From positions 11,164,545 through 11,228,544 of the forward strand of contig NC_088790.1 in NCBI RefSeq assembly GCF_949628265.1: a stretch of 64,000 bases of DNA. The letters are read 5' to 3'. The position numbers and the translations under genes are program-made. Below the pieces are notes generated by a model. The model was given only the letters and a program-made list of their open reading frames with translations, did not search any database and was not told the DNA's origin. Origin of the DNA: Cloeon dipterum (Eukaryota > Arthropoda > Insecta > Ephemeroptera > Baetidae). Positions 1-11,694 of this stretch are shown here, one piece after another. How positions within the stretch are numbered: the stretch's first letter is position 1; every line of letters starts with the position of its first letter.

Positions 1-670
1 AGTTTATAGTCGAAAACAGTTAGCTCAATTAAAAAGACTACTTTCAACGATGAATGAGCGAATTTTTTCGTCTTTGATAGGTTAACAAATTCCAATTTTC
101 GTTTCTTGTACCTTATGAATACAAAATCGCAGACCAAAAAACAAACTATTCTGAAAGCTGATAAAATGGCCTCTTGATTTAAATATGAGGACATAAAATA
201 ATATATAATAATATAATTGTATCATTACTTTATGGATTTGTGCTGATTTGGGGCAGAGTTGCCCTGTCAGCCCATAATAAACTTAAATTTTGAAACTAAA
301 ATCGCAAATAGCGGTCAAAAAAAGCTTCATAATGAAATTTTCCTCTTCAGCAGTCAATTTCCCCACACCACCAAAATATTTTGACCTCTCATCTCATTCA
401 ATTATAGGCTCAGAAAGATGTTTGAGATACTTAAGTTTTAGAGAGACCTTTGCAACCTAAAGATTACAATCATAATGACCTATAGGTATCCCATTTAAGC
501 TTGGAAAAGTTACGAAAACTGACCTAGTTGATGAAAACACAGCTTATATTCAAATTCCACCAGCCAATTGCCACTTAATCCAATCATACCCATGAAGTTA
601 GCAAAAGGTTAATCATATCTTTAAACTTAGTGTCAATCTCATTAGGTTAAGGACCAAAATTTGAAATTAC

Positions 671-1915
671 CTCTCCGCAGCAGGCGATGACTAGCATGGT
701 GACAACGGTGACTCCAAGGGCCACGTATGTGATCCAGACATTCTGCCTGGCCCACAACTTGGTATTTTCATTGAAAACGAAGATTGAGATGAAACCGAAG
801 GTGACTAGCAACTGCAACATCAGGATGCTGTACACCTTGCGGATGAATCCTCGTCGAATCGATTTGTCGGAGAACTCGAAGCCGCCGGTGCCCGCAAGCG
901 GGTCTTCGGCGTCATGCATTCCACCATACATCTCTGGTCTGGGTTGTATGAAAGGAGCACCCTAAAGAAAAAATACAATATTATTTTAAAAATCTAGAAA
1001 AAGTTATTGACTGTATTTGATATTTTTCATGAGTTGTTACGCAAGCAGGTCTTACATAACAATATTTATTATTCCGAATTGATTAACAAGGAACTACATG
1101 AGTCCGTCATTTTAATGATTCACGCTGCCAACAGGTAGGTAATTAGATTAACAAGTTGTAACGTTATTTGAGCAAATAAGACATAGCAACTTACTCCTGG
1201 GGCACCAGGAAAACCGGGTTGTGGAGGAAAGCCTCCTTGTGATGGATAGCCTCCTTGAGGTGGATAGCCTCCACCCTGCGGCGGGTAACCAGGATAGCCT
1301 TGCCCTGGGTATCCTTGGCCAGGGTATCCCTGACCTGGGTTATTCTGGCCTGGGTAGAAACCTGGCTGAGGTCCTGTAGATTAAGGTACCATTTAGAAAA
1401 AAATCTGAAGTGAAAGCGGTAACAAACAAGAAATAATTAAAATAAAATTGTTGTAACTAGAAAAAAAGAAGAACAATAAAAAAGTCTAATGCACTGACTG
1501 TATTATTAAATTGGGGAAGTAACATCGTATTATTATTGTTAAGCTTGAGCAGCAACCTTACAAACATGTAACGAATAAGAGTGAAAAGTTTACTTATTAT
1601 TATCAAAATGTTTGTGGTTTTCAACTCCATCGATGCAGATGGGCGGAGAACATACTGTTGGGCTTCTTTCATAATGTGATTACGCTCATCTATTTACTTT
1701 TAGTACATAAATGATATCATACAAGGAAAAATGTGGAAGCTTCCAGAGCTTATCATCTATGTATCTCTTTTGGGTGCAACAACATGCAAAAGCAAAGAGA
1801 GCAGAAATTTGGACACAAAAATCGATCGAAAATAGTGCAAGCATAAAAATTGACCTTGTTGTCCAGGGTAAAATCCAGTCGGCGGAGGTTCTTGTGGCGG
1901 CACTTGCCAACTCAT
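671..1915 (-). CDS. TMBIM/Lifeguard family protein (GRINA/Nmda1-like), 5' part
   Basis: This is the first three coding exons of a gene that continues off the left edge. Exon 1 is 1855-1915 (start [12 protein letters not shown]), exon 2 is 1195-1373, and exon 3 is 671-961. Exon 2 encodes a Gly/Pro/Tyr/Gln-rich tail with repeated YPGQG and YPPQGG units, typical of the cytosolic N-terminus of GRINA/Lifeguard proteins. Exon 3 begins the BAX-inhibitor-1-like membrane domain, with [15 protein letters not shown] before a first membrane segment (about 20 hydrophobic residues, ending FISIFVF) and a second one ([19 protein letters not shown]). The family sits in ER, Golgi or plasma membranes and modulates calcium leak and apoptosis. 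Phases agree across all junctions and donors and acceptors are GT-AG. The remaining membrane segments lie beyond the window. Bases 1-670 read as intron, with no exon seen. Confidence 0.88.
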
Positions 1916-2339
1916 GACCCTACAACCAAAGCAAGAGATCAAGCAACGACTCAAGACAAACAGGAGCGGGTCAAATTAAGGAATTGCCAAATTTATTTAA
2001 CATGCATGCCCTAGAGCAATGAGGGAATATAGACACAAAGTCCGACAAAGACAACCGTGAAGGTATTTACATAGACATTTGTAATGAAAAATTGTTTCAG
2101 TGTCAAACATTTGGCTCGTCTATTAAGATTTAGTCCTGAAATTGAACCATATTGAAGCCTACCTTGTTCAAAAGTCGACGAAAGCGATAAGAGTCGACGC
2201 TTGGAAGAGTCGCCCTGTGTTGTTAAGGGTTTCCAGATAGCAATAAACTGCGACGAAAACCTTTCCCAGCGAAATGGACGGTCAGATGATACGATTTTCC
2301 AGAGGGCTTCTTATATGAAAGGGGATTGGCCTCACGTTA

Positions 2340-2352
2340 TCACGTGACGTAC
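2340..2352. promoter_or_regulatory. CACGTG E-box overlapping a CRE-like TGACGT, upstream of the TMBIM gene
   Basis: TCACGTGA (2340-2347) runs into TGACGT about 430 bp upstream of the TMBIM start codon, in a GC-richer block (about 2160-2400) that looks like its promoter and 5' UTR. The palindrome fits bHLH-ZIP factors (USF/MITF/TFEB type). Function is inferred from the motif only. Confidence 0.3.
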
Positions 2353-2399
2353 GAGCAGTGCTGCCACACATTTCACCTTACGTCATTGTGCGTAATTCT

Positions 2400-3688
2400 G
2401 GAAACTGAAAAATCGAAAAAATAAATAGCTGTAACACTGTTACAGGCAGTCCTAAGGCAGTCTTAGGGTGGCTGCATTTTGTGTTTTAAATATTTCAATA
2501 TTTTTATTAAGTCATTTGGGATGATGGTAGATGAGCCAACGACTGGACTGAAATGGAAATGAACACAAATTGAAATATTCGAAATATTATGACTCATGAC
2601 TCAAGTGTACGAGAGATGAGCACTCTTGCTGTTCATGAGGAAAAATGAAAAACTCGAAAAATTATACTATCGTAAATACCGTAAATACTTGCGACATAAA
2701 GTAAAATTCAACTGCTCGTTTTAACTTTTAAAACGCATAGAAGTGCTTGATCTTATTCCTATAGCCCTTAAAATTAATTTGCACTATATGTTGATAAAAT
2801 GTTGATTAAATGATTACTTTACTATGAAAAATAATTTTACAATGAGAAAAACGCTATTCAATGCGTATGAGCTGCAAATAATCACATTATACATAATTTT
2901 GCTTTTTAAGTTTAATAATAATATGGTAATATTTATAGAAAGAAGCACCAATGGTGTACAACTGAAATAATTATGGTAATTAAAACCAATTTTTTCCATT
3001 CTTATTTTTTGGTATATTTTTCTACGATTTTTTCATTTTTGTGTGATGATTGACAAAAACTTAATATGTATGTATGTATTTTTTAAGTGAGAATAAACAA
3101 ACCTAATAATTAATTTAAACTGTAATATTTTGTTAATTTTCCTTGTTGAGCTTTTTTAAAAAATAGTTTGCATTTTTTTAGAACTTGAAAAATAAAGCTA
3201 AAAATTTTATAAAAAAAAATTGAGAAAGATCAAATATTTGGAACTGAGAGGTGAGAGGAATATTTATTTCACTTTTTTCTCAAATTTCATGCTCCAGATG
3301 CAGCAATGCATTTTTTTTAAAAAAAAACACATTTTTCATTATTCTCTGCACTGCATTCATTCAACTAAAAGATAATAGTTGTTCTGCTTAAAATTTGTAT
3401 CACTCCTCTTCCTTTCCTGCTGTTATCGAGCCCGCTCTATGCCCCGCTCATCGATGTGTCAGCATCCAGCTCTGATGTGCTCTGCCTGAAATTGACAGAC
3501 GATGATTGTGTGCGTCATGTTGGCAGCCTTGCCCATTATATGCCAAGGGAAGGAGGAGAAAAATAGGTGTTGGTTAGTTGTTGTGCGCTCTCCGGACCAA
3601 TTTCTGCGAAATTCGCCGGATTTTTGACCGCTATGACCTGGATTGACGCTTAACTTCACTTTCCGCGTGTTCCCGAACATCACCCGAG
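2400..3688. other. Gene-free stretch between TMBIM and Rab10
   Basis: This is AT-rich intergenic DNA (2400-3350) with homopolymer runs and no supported exon. From about 3420 it becomes GC-richer and probably holds the Rab10 promoter and 5' UTR. A 5'-UTR intron is likely: donor GAG|GTAAAA at 3688/3689 and acceptor TTTGCAG at 3779, one base before the start codon. Confidence 0.5.
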
Positions 3689-3780
3689 GTAAAATTTGCA
3701 GAGAGCGCGTGCACCGCCTGCAAAATCGATCCCGAGAAATGCGATGGCCTTGACAGCACAATATTTCTCATCTTTGCAGA

Positions 3781-4646
3781 ATGGCCAAGAAGACGTACGA
3801 CCTTCTGTTCAAGCTGCTTCTGATCGGCGACTCGGCAGTCGGCAAGACGTGCATCTTGTTTCGTTTTTCGGACGATGCCTTCACCACCACCTTCATTTCC
3901 ACCATTGGTAAGTGGCAGCGGCGTCCAGGCTGACGTGCTGAGAGCTTCCGTGAATCAACAGGGTTGCTCACGGCTTTGCGTGGGCTTTGATTTATGATTA
4001 TGTCTCCAACCAAACGAGAAATAAATATACATATTACGGAGCTTGTCACGTGTGCTCTTGTTTGCCGCAAATTTTCAAATGTTTTATTTCCTTCTAGGGA
4101 TTGACTTTAAGATCAAGACTGTTGAGTTGCGGGGCAAGAAGATCAAGCTGCAGATCTGGGACACTGCAGGCCAAGAGCGCTTTCACACAATCACCACCTC
4201 GTACTACCGGGGTGCCATGGGCATCATGCTAGTCTATGATATAGCCAATGAGAAGAGTTTTGACAATATTGCAAAGTGGCTCCGCAACATTGATGAACAT
4301 GCCAATGAGGATGTTGAGAAGATGATCCTCGGAAATAAGTGTGACATGGAAGACAGGAGGCAGGTTAGCAAGGAGAAAGGAGAAGCAGTAAGTCAAATTA
4401 ATTTTTATCATAAGATAACGAGAGAGAAATCTTTATCTTAAATTATTTTTCAAGATTGCCCGAGAGCATGGAGTGCGTTTCATGGAAACCTCAGCCAAGG
4501 CAAATATCAATATTGAGTCCGCGTTCCACGAGCTGGCTTCGGCGATTTTGGACAAGACGGCTGGCCGAGTCGTGCAAGAGCCAACCGACCGTGTGGCGGT
4601 GGACAAGAAGGCCAATGAGCGCAGCACGGCCAACCGGTGTTGTTGA
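3781..4646 (+). CDS. Rab10: Rab10 small GTPase
   Basis: There are three coding exons, 3781-3907, 4098-4387 and 4455-4646, giving 202 residues. The start [18 protein letters not shown] is the Rab8/Rab10 N-terminus. The P-loop is GDSAVGKT, switch II is WDTAGQERF, and the guanine-binding motifs are NKCD and ETSAK. The C-terminus ends in CC, the double-geranylgeranyl site. The effector region [15 protein letters not shown] and the segment [20 protein letters not shown] are characteristic of Rab10 rather than Rab8 or Rab13. Rab10 directs exocytic and basolateral membrane traffic; in fly follicle cells it guides basement-membrane secretion. One oddity is Ala in the fourth P-loop position, where Rab10 usually has Gly; Rab5 normally carries Ala there. 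An AATAAA signal follows at 4736-4741. All introns are GT-AG. Confidence 0.96.
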
Positions 4647-4735
4647 GGTACCACAGACTGACTCATTGTGTGTGCACAAGTCAAACCATAACTATTGATT
4701 GATCATTTAATATTATTACTATAATTTGCTTACAA

Positions 4736-4741
4736 AATAAA
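4736..4741 (+). terminator. Polyadenylation signal AATAAA for Rab10
   Basis: A canonical hexamer lies 90 bp after the Rab10 stop. It is only about 33 bp from the stop codon of the convergent DNAAF11 gene (4774), so the two 3' UTRs probably overlap. Confidence 0.65.
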
Positions 4742-4773
4742 TTCGCTAACTGGACAATTCTGCGTTTTCCATC

Positions 4774-7402
4774 TCACTCGATTTCCTCCAGCTCTGGCAC
4801 TTCTGACAGGTCGATCGCCACTTCTTGTGGAATGTCTGTAGACTCGTAGACAGTCACGTTTTCAATCGCATTTTTCTTGCTGAAATTTAAATTTAAGCCT
4901 AGATATCTAAAATAATTATGAAAACATCGCTTGTAAAATGATTTTTAATATTATTTTTCATAATATTAATCCTTATAGCTAGGGACTCATCTTTCTAACA
5001 GTTAGTAATGACATTTAGAATTTTGAATGCATTTAGAATGATAGCTGTTTAAATTATTTAAGCTGAATAGTTCAAGTTATGTAAATGTATCAACCAATTT
5101 ATAATTATTGCACCATAAGAATTTACTGCAAGCATTATTTAGACATTATTACAGCACATAAACAGAATGTACTAAATAATGACGACAGAGACGATTTCGA
5201 AAGTTTGAAATTTTTCGTCGCCTGGTGTGTAGGCATTATTTCGAGCTGGTCTTTTAACACGTTTTCTGTTCCATTATATATATTTAGTACCACATTTCTG
5301 TTTTTCCCGTATTGCTTGTGTTCGCTGGTTTGAAGGAACCCAGCAAAATGCAAGTAGTCCATACCCCAATTTCCTAACGTGTTATTTTTACGTCAAACGC
5401 CACTACTTAAAGCTCTTGATATACATAGACCAATAAGTAGAGTCCAAGAAAATAAATGAAGCTTTGTTAGCTGTTCAAGCTTTGCTAGTATTTATAAGGG
5501 TTTGCGTTTTGGGATTTTGAATAATTCGCCTAATATTTCGTTCAAGCTCAAGGCACTGAATGAGCACAAATTTCACACCATCTGATTTTTTGGTTTGCAT
5601 ATTCGTTTAAGGTCCAAAATTGAACTTTTTTTGGGTTTTCGTGTTTGGGTATCTGAAGTCATGAATCGTAAAATTTACTAAAATATTCTTAGATGCATCA
5701 ATTTAATTATTGATCATCTAGAACGCAATATTTGTCATCAAACCCATGATAATTATACGTTTTAATGTATTAACTGCCGAAAAAACTGTGAGGGGAATTA
5801 TTATTTAAAAGAATGTTGAAAGAAGAGTCAGCATCCTCGGCAGATGTAATAACGCCGGGTGGACTCATCTCCACCCTCCCCACCCCCAGAATTTACCCCA
5901 CAAAAACACAACAACCATTATATTGCCATAAAAAATAATAGAAGAAACGTCTACTAAATTAAGACGTCCATCACGTCTCAAAAATCATTTTCTAAGTATT
6001 ACTATTACCTGATCTTGAAATTTTTAAACCTTTCAAAATCATCTGTCTTTTGTGAGACCAGGAGCTCTTGGGCCTGAAAAATATTTTTATTACCTAACTT
6101 TAAGAGTGTTGCGTTACATTTTGTTTGTACCAACGGTGCTGTGATAATGAGATTTCCTGTTGCAAGGGAACGCTCCGCCTTGGCTTTGTCGGGGCAAACC
6201 TCGTGCAGCAGGGTGATTTGGAAGATGATTCCTCGTTTGTTGCTCACTCGAATATACCAAGGTTGGATGTCAGCGTCCATGTCAGAGGTGTCAAAGCTTT
6301 TTGCTAGAAAAATTTTCAAAACCAAACAGCTCTGGGCCAGATCCTCGGTCAGTTCAAATTTCAGATTCGAATCATTGACGTTTAAAGGGTTGCCTTTGCT
6401 GTTGAAAAGCGCTCGTTCCTTTTTCTCTGATTTCGGTTTCTCGTCCTTTTTACTCTGCCGTAAGCTGAGCTCAGACATCAAAATCCTTAATTCCGGTGAG
6501 TCTTTCCCCTTTTCTGACCAGAGTCTGAAATTAAAATCTGTTATTCGCTTCAACCGTAGTTTTATATTTCTAGATGTACTTTCGCAGAGTCTCATCTTCA
6601 TTCTCCTCCCCTGCTTCAGCCAGGTATTCGTCCAAACTTTTTACCCTGTCTCTACTTTGCCACTCCCTAAAGAATTCAGATTGTTGCTTTTTGATGTTGT
6701 CCCTGAGTTGGTTGTTTTCCATCTCTTGCCTCGCCAAGATCACTTCAGTTTGGGCAACTGGCATTCCATCTAAGGTGCGCAATTGAGGCAAGGTGTAGAT
6801 TACGAAGTGCCTATACCCCTTGTAACGGCTACACGGGTTGCCTCTCAATGTTCTAAATTTCACAACCGATAAAATCGTTTAATTTTCGACAGAGGCTTTT
6901 TCTTACAATTCGTGTAGGTTGGTATTCTTTCGTAGAGTCTCCATGCTGAGGAGATCGCCGATGAAATTCAGCGTCAAATCAAGTTTCTCCAGAGATTCGC
7001 AACCTTCTAATCCCTCAACACGCTCCAGGATATTTAAGCTGATGTTTAGGTGTTGCAGCCTTTTTAAAGCGTTTAAATTTTCTGCGAGATTTTTTTAAAT
7101 AAATAATTGGACTCAGTGGAAAATTATTGTTTAACATGCCAATTTTGGGGATGACGTTGTTTTGTAAAAGCAGAATCTTGAGATTTCGACAAAGTTTGTC
7201 AAACATTTCCAGCTTTTCCAAATGCTGCATGTGCATTGAAAGTTCCTCCAAATTGCTGAGCATCCCTTCATTGTGTTCAGCCCTCGATTGAATCAACTCC
7301 TTCGTCACTATCCAATTATTCAAAAATAGCAGGGGCAATAAAGTTATTCAAATAAACTAAATTTTCATTATGTATGTAATTAGAATGATCACCTCTAACC
7401 AT
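4774..7402 (-). CDS. DNAAF11: Dynein axonemal assembly factor 11 (LRRC6, fly tilB)
   Basis: There are seven coding exons: 7393-7402, 7140-7307, 6907-7081, 6580-6852, 6131-6524, 6009-6073 and 4774-4879. The total is 1,191 nt and 396 residues, close to fly tilB. The first exon holds only ten coding bases (ATGGTTAGAG) and splices to give MVRVTKELIQSRAEHNE, matching the family start MGWITEDLIRRNAEHN. SDS22-type leucine-rich repeats follow (CRNLKILLLQNNVIPKI, LEGCESLEKLDLTLNFIG), then an LRR cap (GNPCSRYKGYR, LPQLRTLDG), a charged linker and a CS/p23-like domain (DADIQPWYIRVSNKRG). The acidic tail ends SEVPELEEIE. The protein acts in the cytoplasm in pre-assembly of axonemal dynein arms; in insects this concerns sperm and mechanosensory neurons. 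Intron 2 (7082-7139, 58 bp) needs a GC donor. The last intron (4880-6008) is 1.1 kb of AT-rich DNA with no other gene seen. Confidence 0.92.
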
Positions 7403-7737
7403 GTTTTCCTAGTGTCCTCAATATTGAATTATTTATTCAATCCACAAATCGTTGAACTTTAGAACTCTCGTTTCCCGCGCTGGAGTGGCAAACTTTGATT
7501 GTCGTCATAACAACGACAGCAGTGCCTGTGGACATGGATTGGAATAACGGAATAACCCTAAAAATCGCGACCGTAGACAAGACGCCATACTGAAGGAACT
7601 TATGATATGAATAACCAGCTGTTGTGTGCAGTTGTTATATAAAAACAAAATGGAATCTTACTCAGCTCCTTTATACAGTTTTAAAGCATCAGCAGCGCCA
7701 AGACTCAAAAGTTTTCTCTCACTCAGGTGCGATTGCC
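7403..7737. promoter_or_regulatory. Bidirectional promoter region between DNAAF11 and UCKL1
   Basis: This 335 bp gap separates the divergent start codons of DNAAF11 and UCKL1. It is GC-richer than the surrounding introns and holds the X-box at 7501-7514. No TATA box is obvious. It may include UCKL1 5' UTR from about 7620. Confidence 0.6.
7501..7514. promoter_or_regulatory. RFX X-box in the DNAAF11/UCKL1 bidirectional promoter
   Basis: The 14 bases GTCGTCATAACAAC fit the X-box consensus RYYNYY-N2-RRNRAC at every position on both strands. They lie about 100 bp upstream of the DNAAF11 start codon, the usual distance for RFX sites of ciliary genes. DNAAF11 is a motile-cilium gene, so a functional site is plausible. 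This rests on motif and position only. Confidence 0.55.
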
Positions 7738-10700
7738 ATGGCAGCACGATTTCCCGATCCTCCGAGTTCTGCGAGCTCAGACAGGTAATTTTCCCGGCTA
7801 GCTGATTTGGTGCAACAACCCCGTTACTTCCACGAATTGGACACGTGCATTGCTTGAAGGTATTGACCGAATCTCACTTTTCCCGCAGTGACGAATCATA
7901 CGAGGGGACTAAAGATGCGTCCAAGAAGCCTAGCAAAAAAATTGGCAAGAAACATCGCGGGCCTGAAGGCGACCGTCTGACGCCAACGCGACCTCCAGAC
8001 CACCTGCAGAATGAGTCCTCGGCGTCACCCCCGCCCCTCGCACCCGCAGGTGAGTTGACATCAGCCGCAGTACCGTAATACGCAGCAGTTTTTCATCTTC
8101 CGTCTGTAGCAGCGGCAGCCTTGCTCAAGTCTCCAAGGTCTCGCAGGCAGCGGACGGTGTCGCACAGTCAGCAGTCATCTAACAAGACGTCGACCGAGTC
8201 CATCCTGAGAAGCTACACGAGGACGATATACACAGCTGGACGCCCACCCTGGTACAATTGTGCTGGTCAGCAGGTCGAACCGTTTGTCATAGGTACATTT
8301 TTAATTTATTTTTTGAGCACGTCGCTTAATTTCTCAACTCTGTCCAAGGAATTTGTGGTGGAAGTGCGTCAGGCAAAACCACGGTTGCTGCCAAGATCAT
8401 CGAGAGTCTTGATGTGCCATGGGTTACCCTGCTGAGCATGGATTCCTTTTACAAAGTATGATTATTTTGTTGTCTCTAAATAAGGCTCATGAAAATTAGA
8501 AAAAATATCTTAAAAGCACATTTTAATTTTGCTGTTGTGATACGTTTTAACTCCACAGTGCATTAAGATAAAATTGAAGTTTTCATTAATTACCCAATCA
8601 TCCTGAAGTTATCACTTAACTGTTATTTAGGTGTTGACTGAAAAACAACACGAACTGGCCGAGAATAATGAGTACAACTTTGACCACCCTGATGCCTTCG
8701 ACTTTGAGCTGCTGGCGGAAACATTGCAGAAACTCAAGGAGTGCAAGAAAGTGGAAGTGCCTGTTTACAATTTCGTGACCCATTCAAGAGAAAGCAGAAC
8801 GGTTTGTTTGAACTCTTTTCCTTCAAATGAAAACTAAAATTTTATTTATGATTGACAGAAAACAATGTACGGAGCCAATGTTATTATTTTCGAGGGTATT
8901 CTTACTTTCTATAATGCCAAAGTTCTCAAGGTGAGAAATATTTCCGGATAAATATGGGCAAAATGTTTAAAATGAAATATTTTAGATGCTGGACATGAAA
9001 ATATTTGTGGACACTGACTCAGACATTCGTCTCGCACGCCGCTTGAAGAGAGACATTTCCATCAGAGGTAGAGACCTGGAGGGCGTGCTGAAGCAATACC
9101 AGAAATACGTGAAACCGGCCTTCGAGTACTATATTTTGCCGTCCATGGTTCACGCAGACATCATCATCCCACGGGGCGGTGAAAACACGGTCGCCATCAG
9201 CCTTGTCGTGCAGCATGTGCACACGCAGCTCCAGCTGGTAGGTTACTTTTAGGTTATTTACTTGTTTTGACAATAATCGCCTCTTGTCTTATTTTAGCGT
9301 GGATTCAAGCTGCGAGAGCAGCTTGCCCACTCCTACTGCGGCCAGCCGCTGCCTGATAACCTGTACCCCTTGCCGTCAACGCCGCAAGTCAAAGGGCTTC
9401 ACACCTTCATCAGGAACATGGACACGCCAAGAGACGAGTTCATTTTCTATTCTAAACGACTGATTCGGCTCACCATCGAGTATGCACTTTCTCTGCTGCC
9501 GTTTAAAGTGAGTTTCTTATTAATCTAGAAAGAGTTAGACGTCTAACTTAGAAATTCAGAAATATAACCTTGATCAAAGTTGGGTTTTACTTGAAATTTT
9601 TTGAGAAAAATACCGTGAAATTATGCTTTAATATCTTGTTCAATAATCTTTAAAGTGTAGTGGACACACAAGGGAGATAACAGTGATTTGAAATCAAATA
9701 TAGTTTGACAGATATGAAATCAAGTCAGCATTGCAGATGGCATTTCTCATTTCTTTATTTGATTCTTAAAATACTATATTTTACTGGTCCTAGCCACATT
9801 CTGTTACTCCCATTTTAAGTAATAATAAATATTAAAACACGTTTTTTTTTAATGTTAACAATTTTCAGCATTAATCAATAAATACAAAAATTGAATTGTA
9901 ACCCAGCTTTAATATAATTATGATTCAGCTTCAATGTGGTAAAAGCGTGAATTTATCGTTGACGTTTAATATCACAGGCTCTTAATTTTTTTCTTTTGTT
10001 GCTCAGCAAGTGACAGTGGAGACTCCTCAGGGCATTAACTACTCAGGGAAGAGGCTGTCCAGCACCAAAATATGTGGAGTGTCTATTTTACGAGCCGGAG
10101 AAACAATGGAACAGGCAGTTTGCGATGTCTGCAAGGATATTAGAATTGGCAAAATCCTGATCCAAACCAACTTTGATACAGGCGAACCTGAGGTATCTCT
10201 TTTGCCATTCCCATACTGGAACGTGCAATTACTGGAAATTGTATTTTAGCTATTCTACCTGCGTCTACCCAAAGACATAAAGGACTATCGTGTGATTCTA
10301 ATGGACGCCACGGTTGCCACAGGCGCTGCAGCAATGATGGCCATTAGAGTGTTGTTGGACCACGAGGTCAAAGAGGAGAACATCATGATTGTTTCCCTCC
10401 TCATGGCTGAAATTGGTAAATTATTTTCCTGCTCAATGGTGTTAGCGTTACTTTTAAATACCTAAAATCAGGTATGGGACTTACTCTGGTAGTGGGAGAA
10501 ATCTCTTGAAATTTGTTAAACGTAACCCTATGAGAATATTAATGCCCCTGGTAACATATTCAAGTTTTTGAAAAGCAAATTTAGCTTGATGAATTTATCA
10601 ACCGAGTATTTTTTATTTATCAGCTTAAAGGGTACAAATGATAAAAGTTAAAAGTCGGTTACACCATGATATATGATAAAATTTAAATATAATCATGTTT

Positions 10701-10975
10701 TCTTTGCTGACAATTAGTAATATATATGCATGCAGTAAAATCAATTCTGTTTCCCCAAAGCAAGCCATCATATAAATAAATTGAAAATTACAACAAAGCA
10801 ACATGTGTTATTCTATTGTGTTTCAGGAATCCATTCTATCGCATACGCTTTTCCCCAAGTAAAGATCGTCACCTCAGCTGTCGACCCAGAGATCAACGAG
10901 AAGTTCTATGTGATGCCAGGAATTGGCAACTTTGGTGACAGATACTTCGGCACCGAACCGTCTCTGGAACAGTGA
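7738..10975 (+). CDS. UCKL1: Uridine-cytidine kinase-like 1 (kinase plus UPRT-like domain)
   Basis: There are eleven coding exons: 7738-7784, 7889-8049, 8110-8292, 8349-8455, 8631-8801, 8859-8930, 8986-9237, 9298-9507, 10007-10192, 10250-10415 and 10827-10975. The total is 567 residues, close to human UCKL1. After a low-complexity basic N-terminus comes the uridine kinase domain, with Walker A GGSASGKT near residue 135, [14 protein letters not shown], the lid segment [13 protein letters not shown] and the IIPRGGEN motif. The C-terminal half is uracil-phosphoribosyltransferase-like, with [11 protein letters not shown], the PRPP loop [11 protein letters not shown] and the ending [13 protein letters not shown]. 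The family phosphorylates uridine or cytidine in pyrimidine salvage; the UPRT half is thought to lack uracil PRTase activity in animals. Introns 9508-10006 and 10416-10826 are AT-rich and hold nothing recognisable. All introns are GT-AG. Confidence 0.95.
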
Positions 10976-11591
10976 GAGGACTTCAACCTAGTCTTGCTGC
11001 TTTTAGGTTGAGTCATTTATTTAATGTTTACCATTTTAACTTGTCGTATTGGTTCCTTAACTCTAACTCTTGAGTGCCATTTTTTAGCATAATGGTTTAC
11101 GTTTGCCTCATCTTTTTTTATTGTTTTGGATTATTTTGTTAATCAGGCGCTGGATTATTTGCGGTCGATATCATGCGCTTTAACATCTTTTAATTTTAAA
11201 ACTATTTTAATTTCCAAGAAGCCAAAGTTGCTATTCTTTTATGTTGAATTTAATTATATTTTTTTGTCCTCTAATTGAGAAAATGTCCTAAGTTTAAGCG
11301 AAAGAATTACAAAAACTATTACAGGAAAATTTATGGTCACTTTTTTATAAAATTTTAACTAATCAATCTGAAATTCACTTAAAAATCACTTTTAAAATCA
11401 CTCTTCAATTGGCGTTTTCTCCAACGCACTCAAGAGTTTTCGCAATGTAGAGTATTATTATGTAAAGATTCTCGATCTGACCGATCCTCTTTTCCATCTT
11501 TTGTGGCTGGATAACGGTATTAAAAGGACATGTGTACTTGAAAAGATGAAAACAAAGTGGTTTGAAATTTGAATTGAACCCCATCAACGTG
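10976..11591. other. UCKL1 3' UTR and convergent intergenic DNA
   Basis: This is AT-rich sequence between the UCKL1 stop and the 3' end of the xylose-isomerase-like gene, with no ORF support on either strand. A clear AATAAA for UCKL1 was not seen. Confidence 0.5.
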
Positions 11592-11597
11592 TTTATT
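11592..11597 (-). terminator. Polyadenylation signal of the xylose isomerase-like gene
   Basis: AATAAA on the minus strand lies about 98 bp downstream of the stop codon at 11695-11697. Confidence 0.55.
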
Positions 11598-11694
11598 TTG
11601 CATCTTCAACAAGCGCCAAGCAGTGTGTCGCTAGAACAGCATGTTCAAATACAATTTTCCGAAACCAAGAAACAAAATTGCTTGATGCCGCGTC

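Noticed and set aside
6141-6773. 210-residue plus-strand open frame over DNAAF11
   Set aside because: It is the antisense of exons 4-5 of DNAAF11, with no independent support.
7735-7746. ATTGCCATGGCAGC over the UCKL1 start codon as a second X-box
   Set aside because: The right half-site lacks the RAC end and the sequence is explained by the start codon context; only 7501-7514 fits the full consensus.
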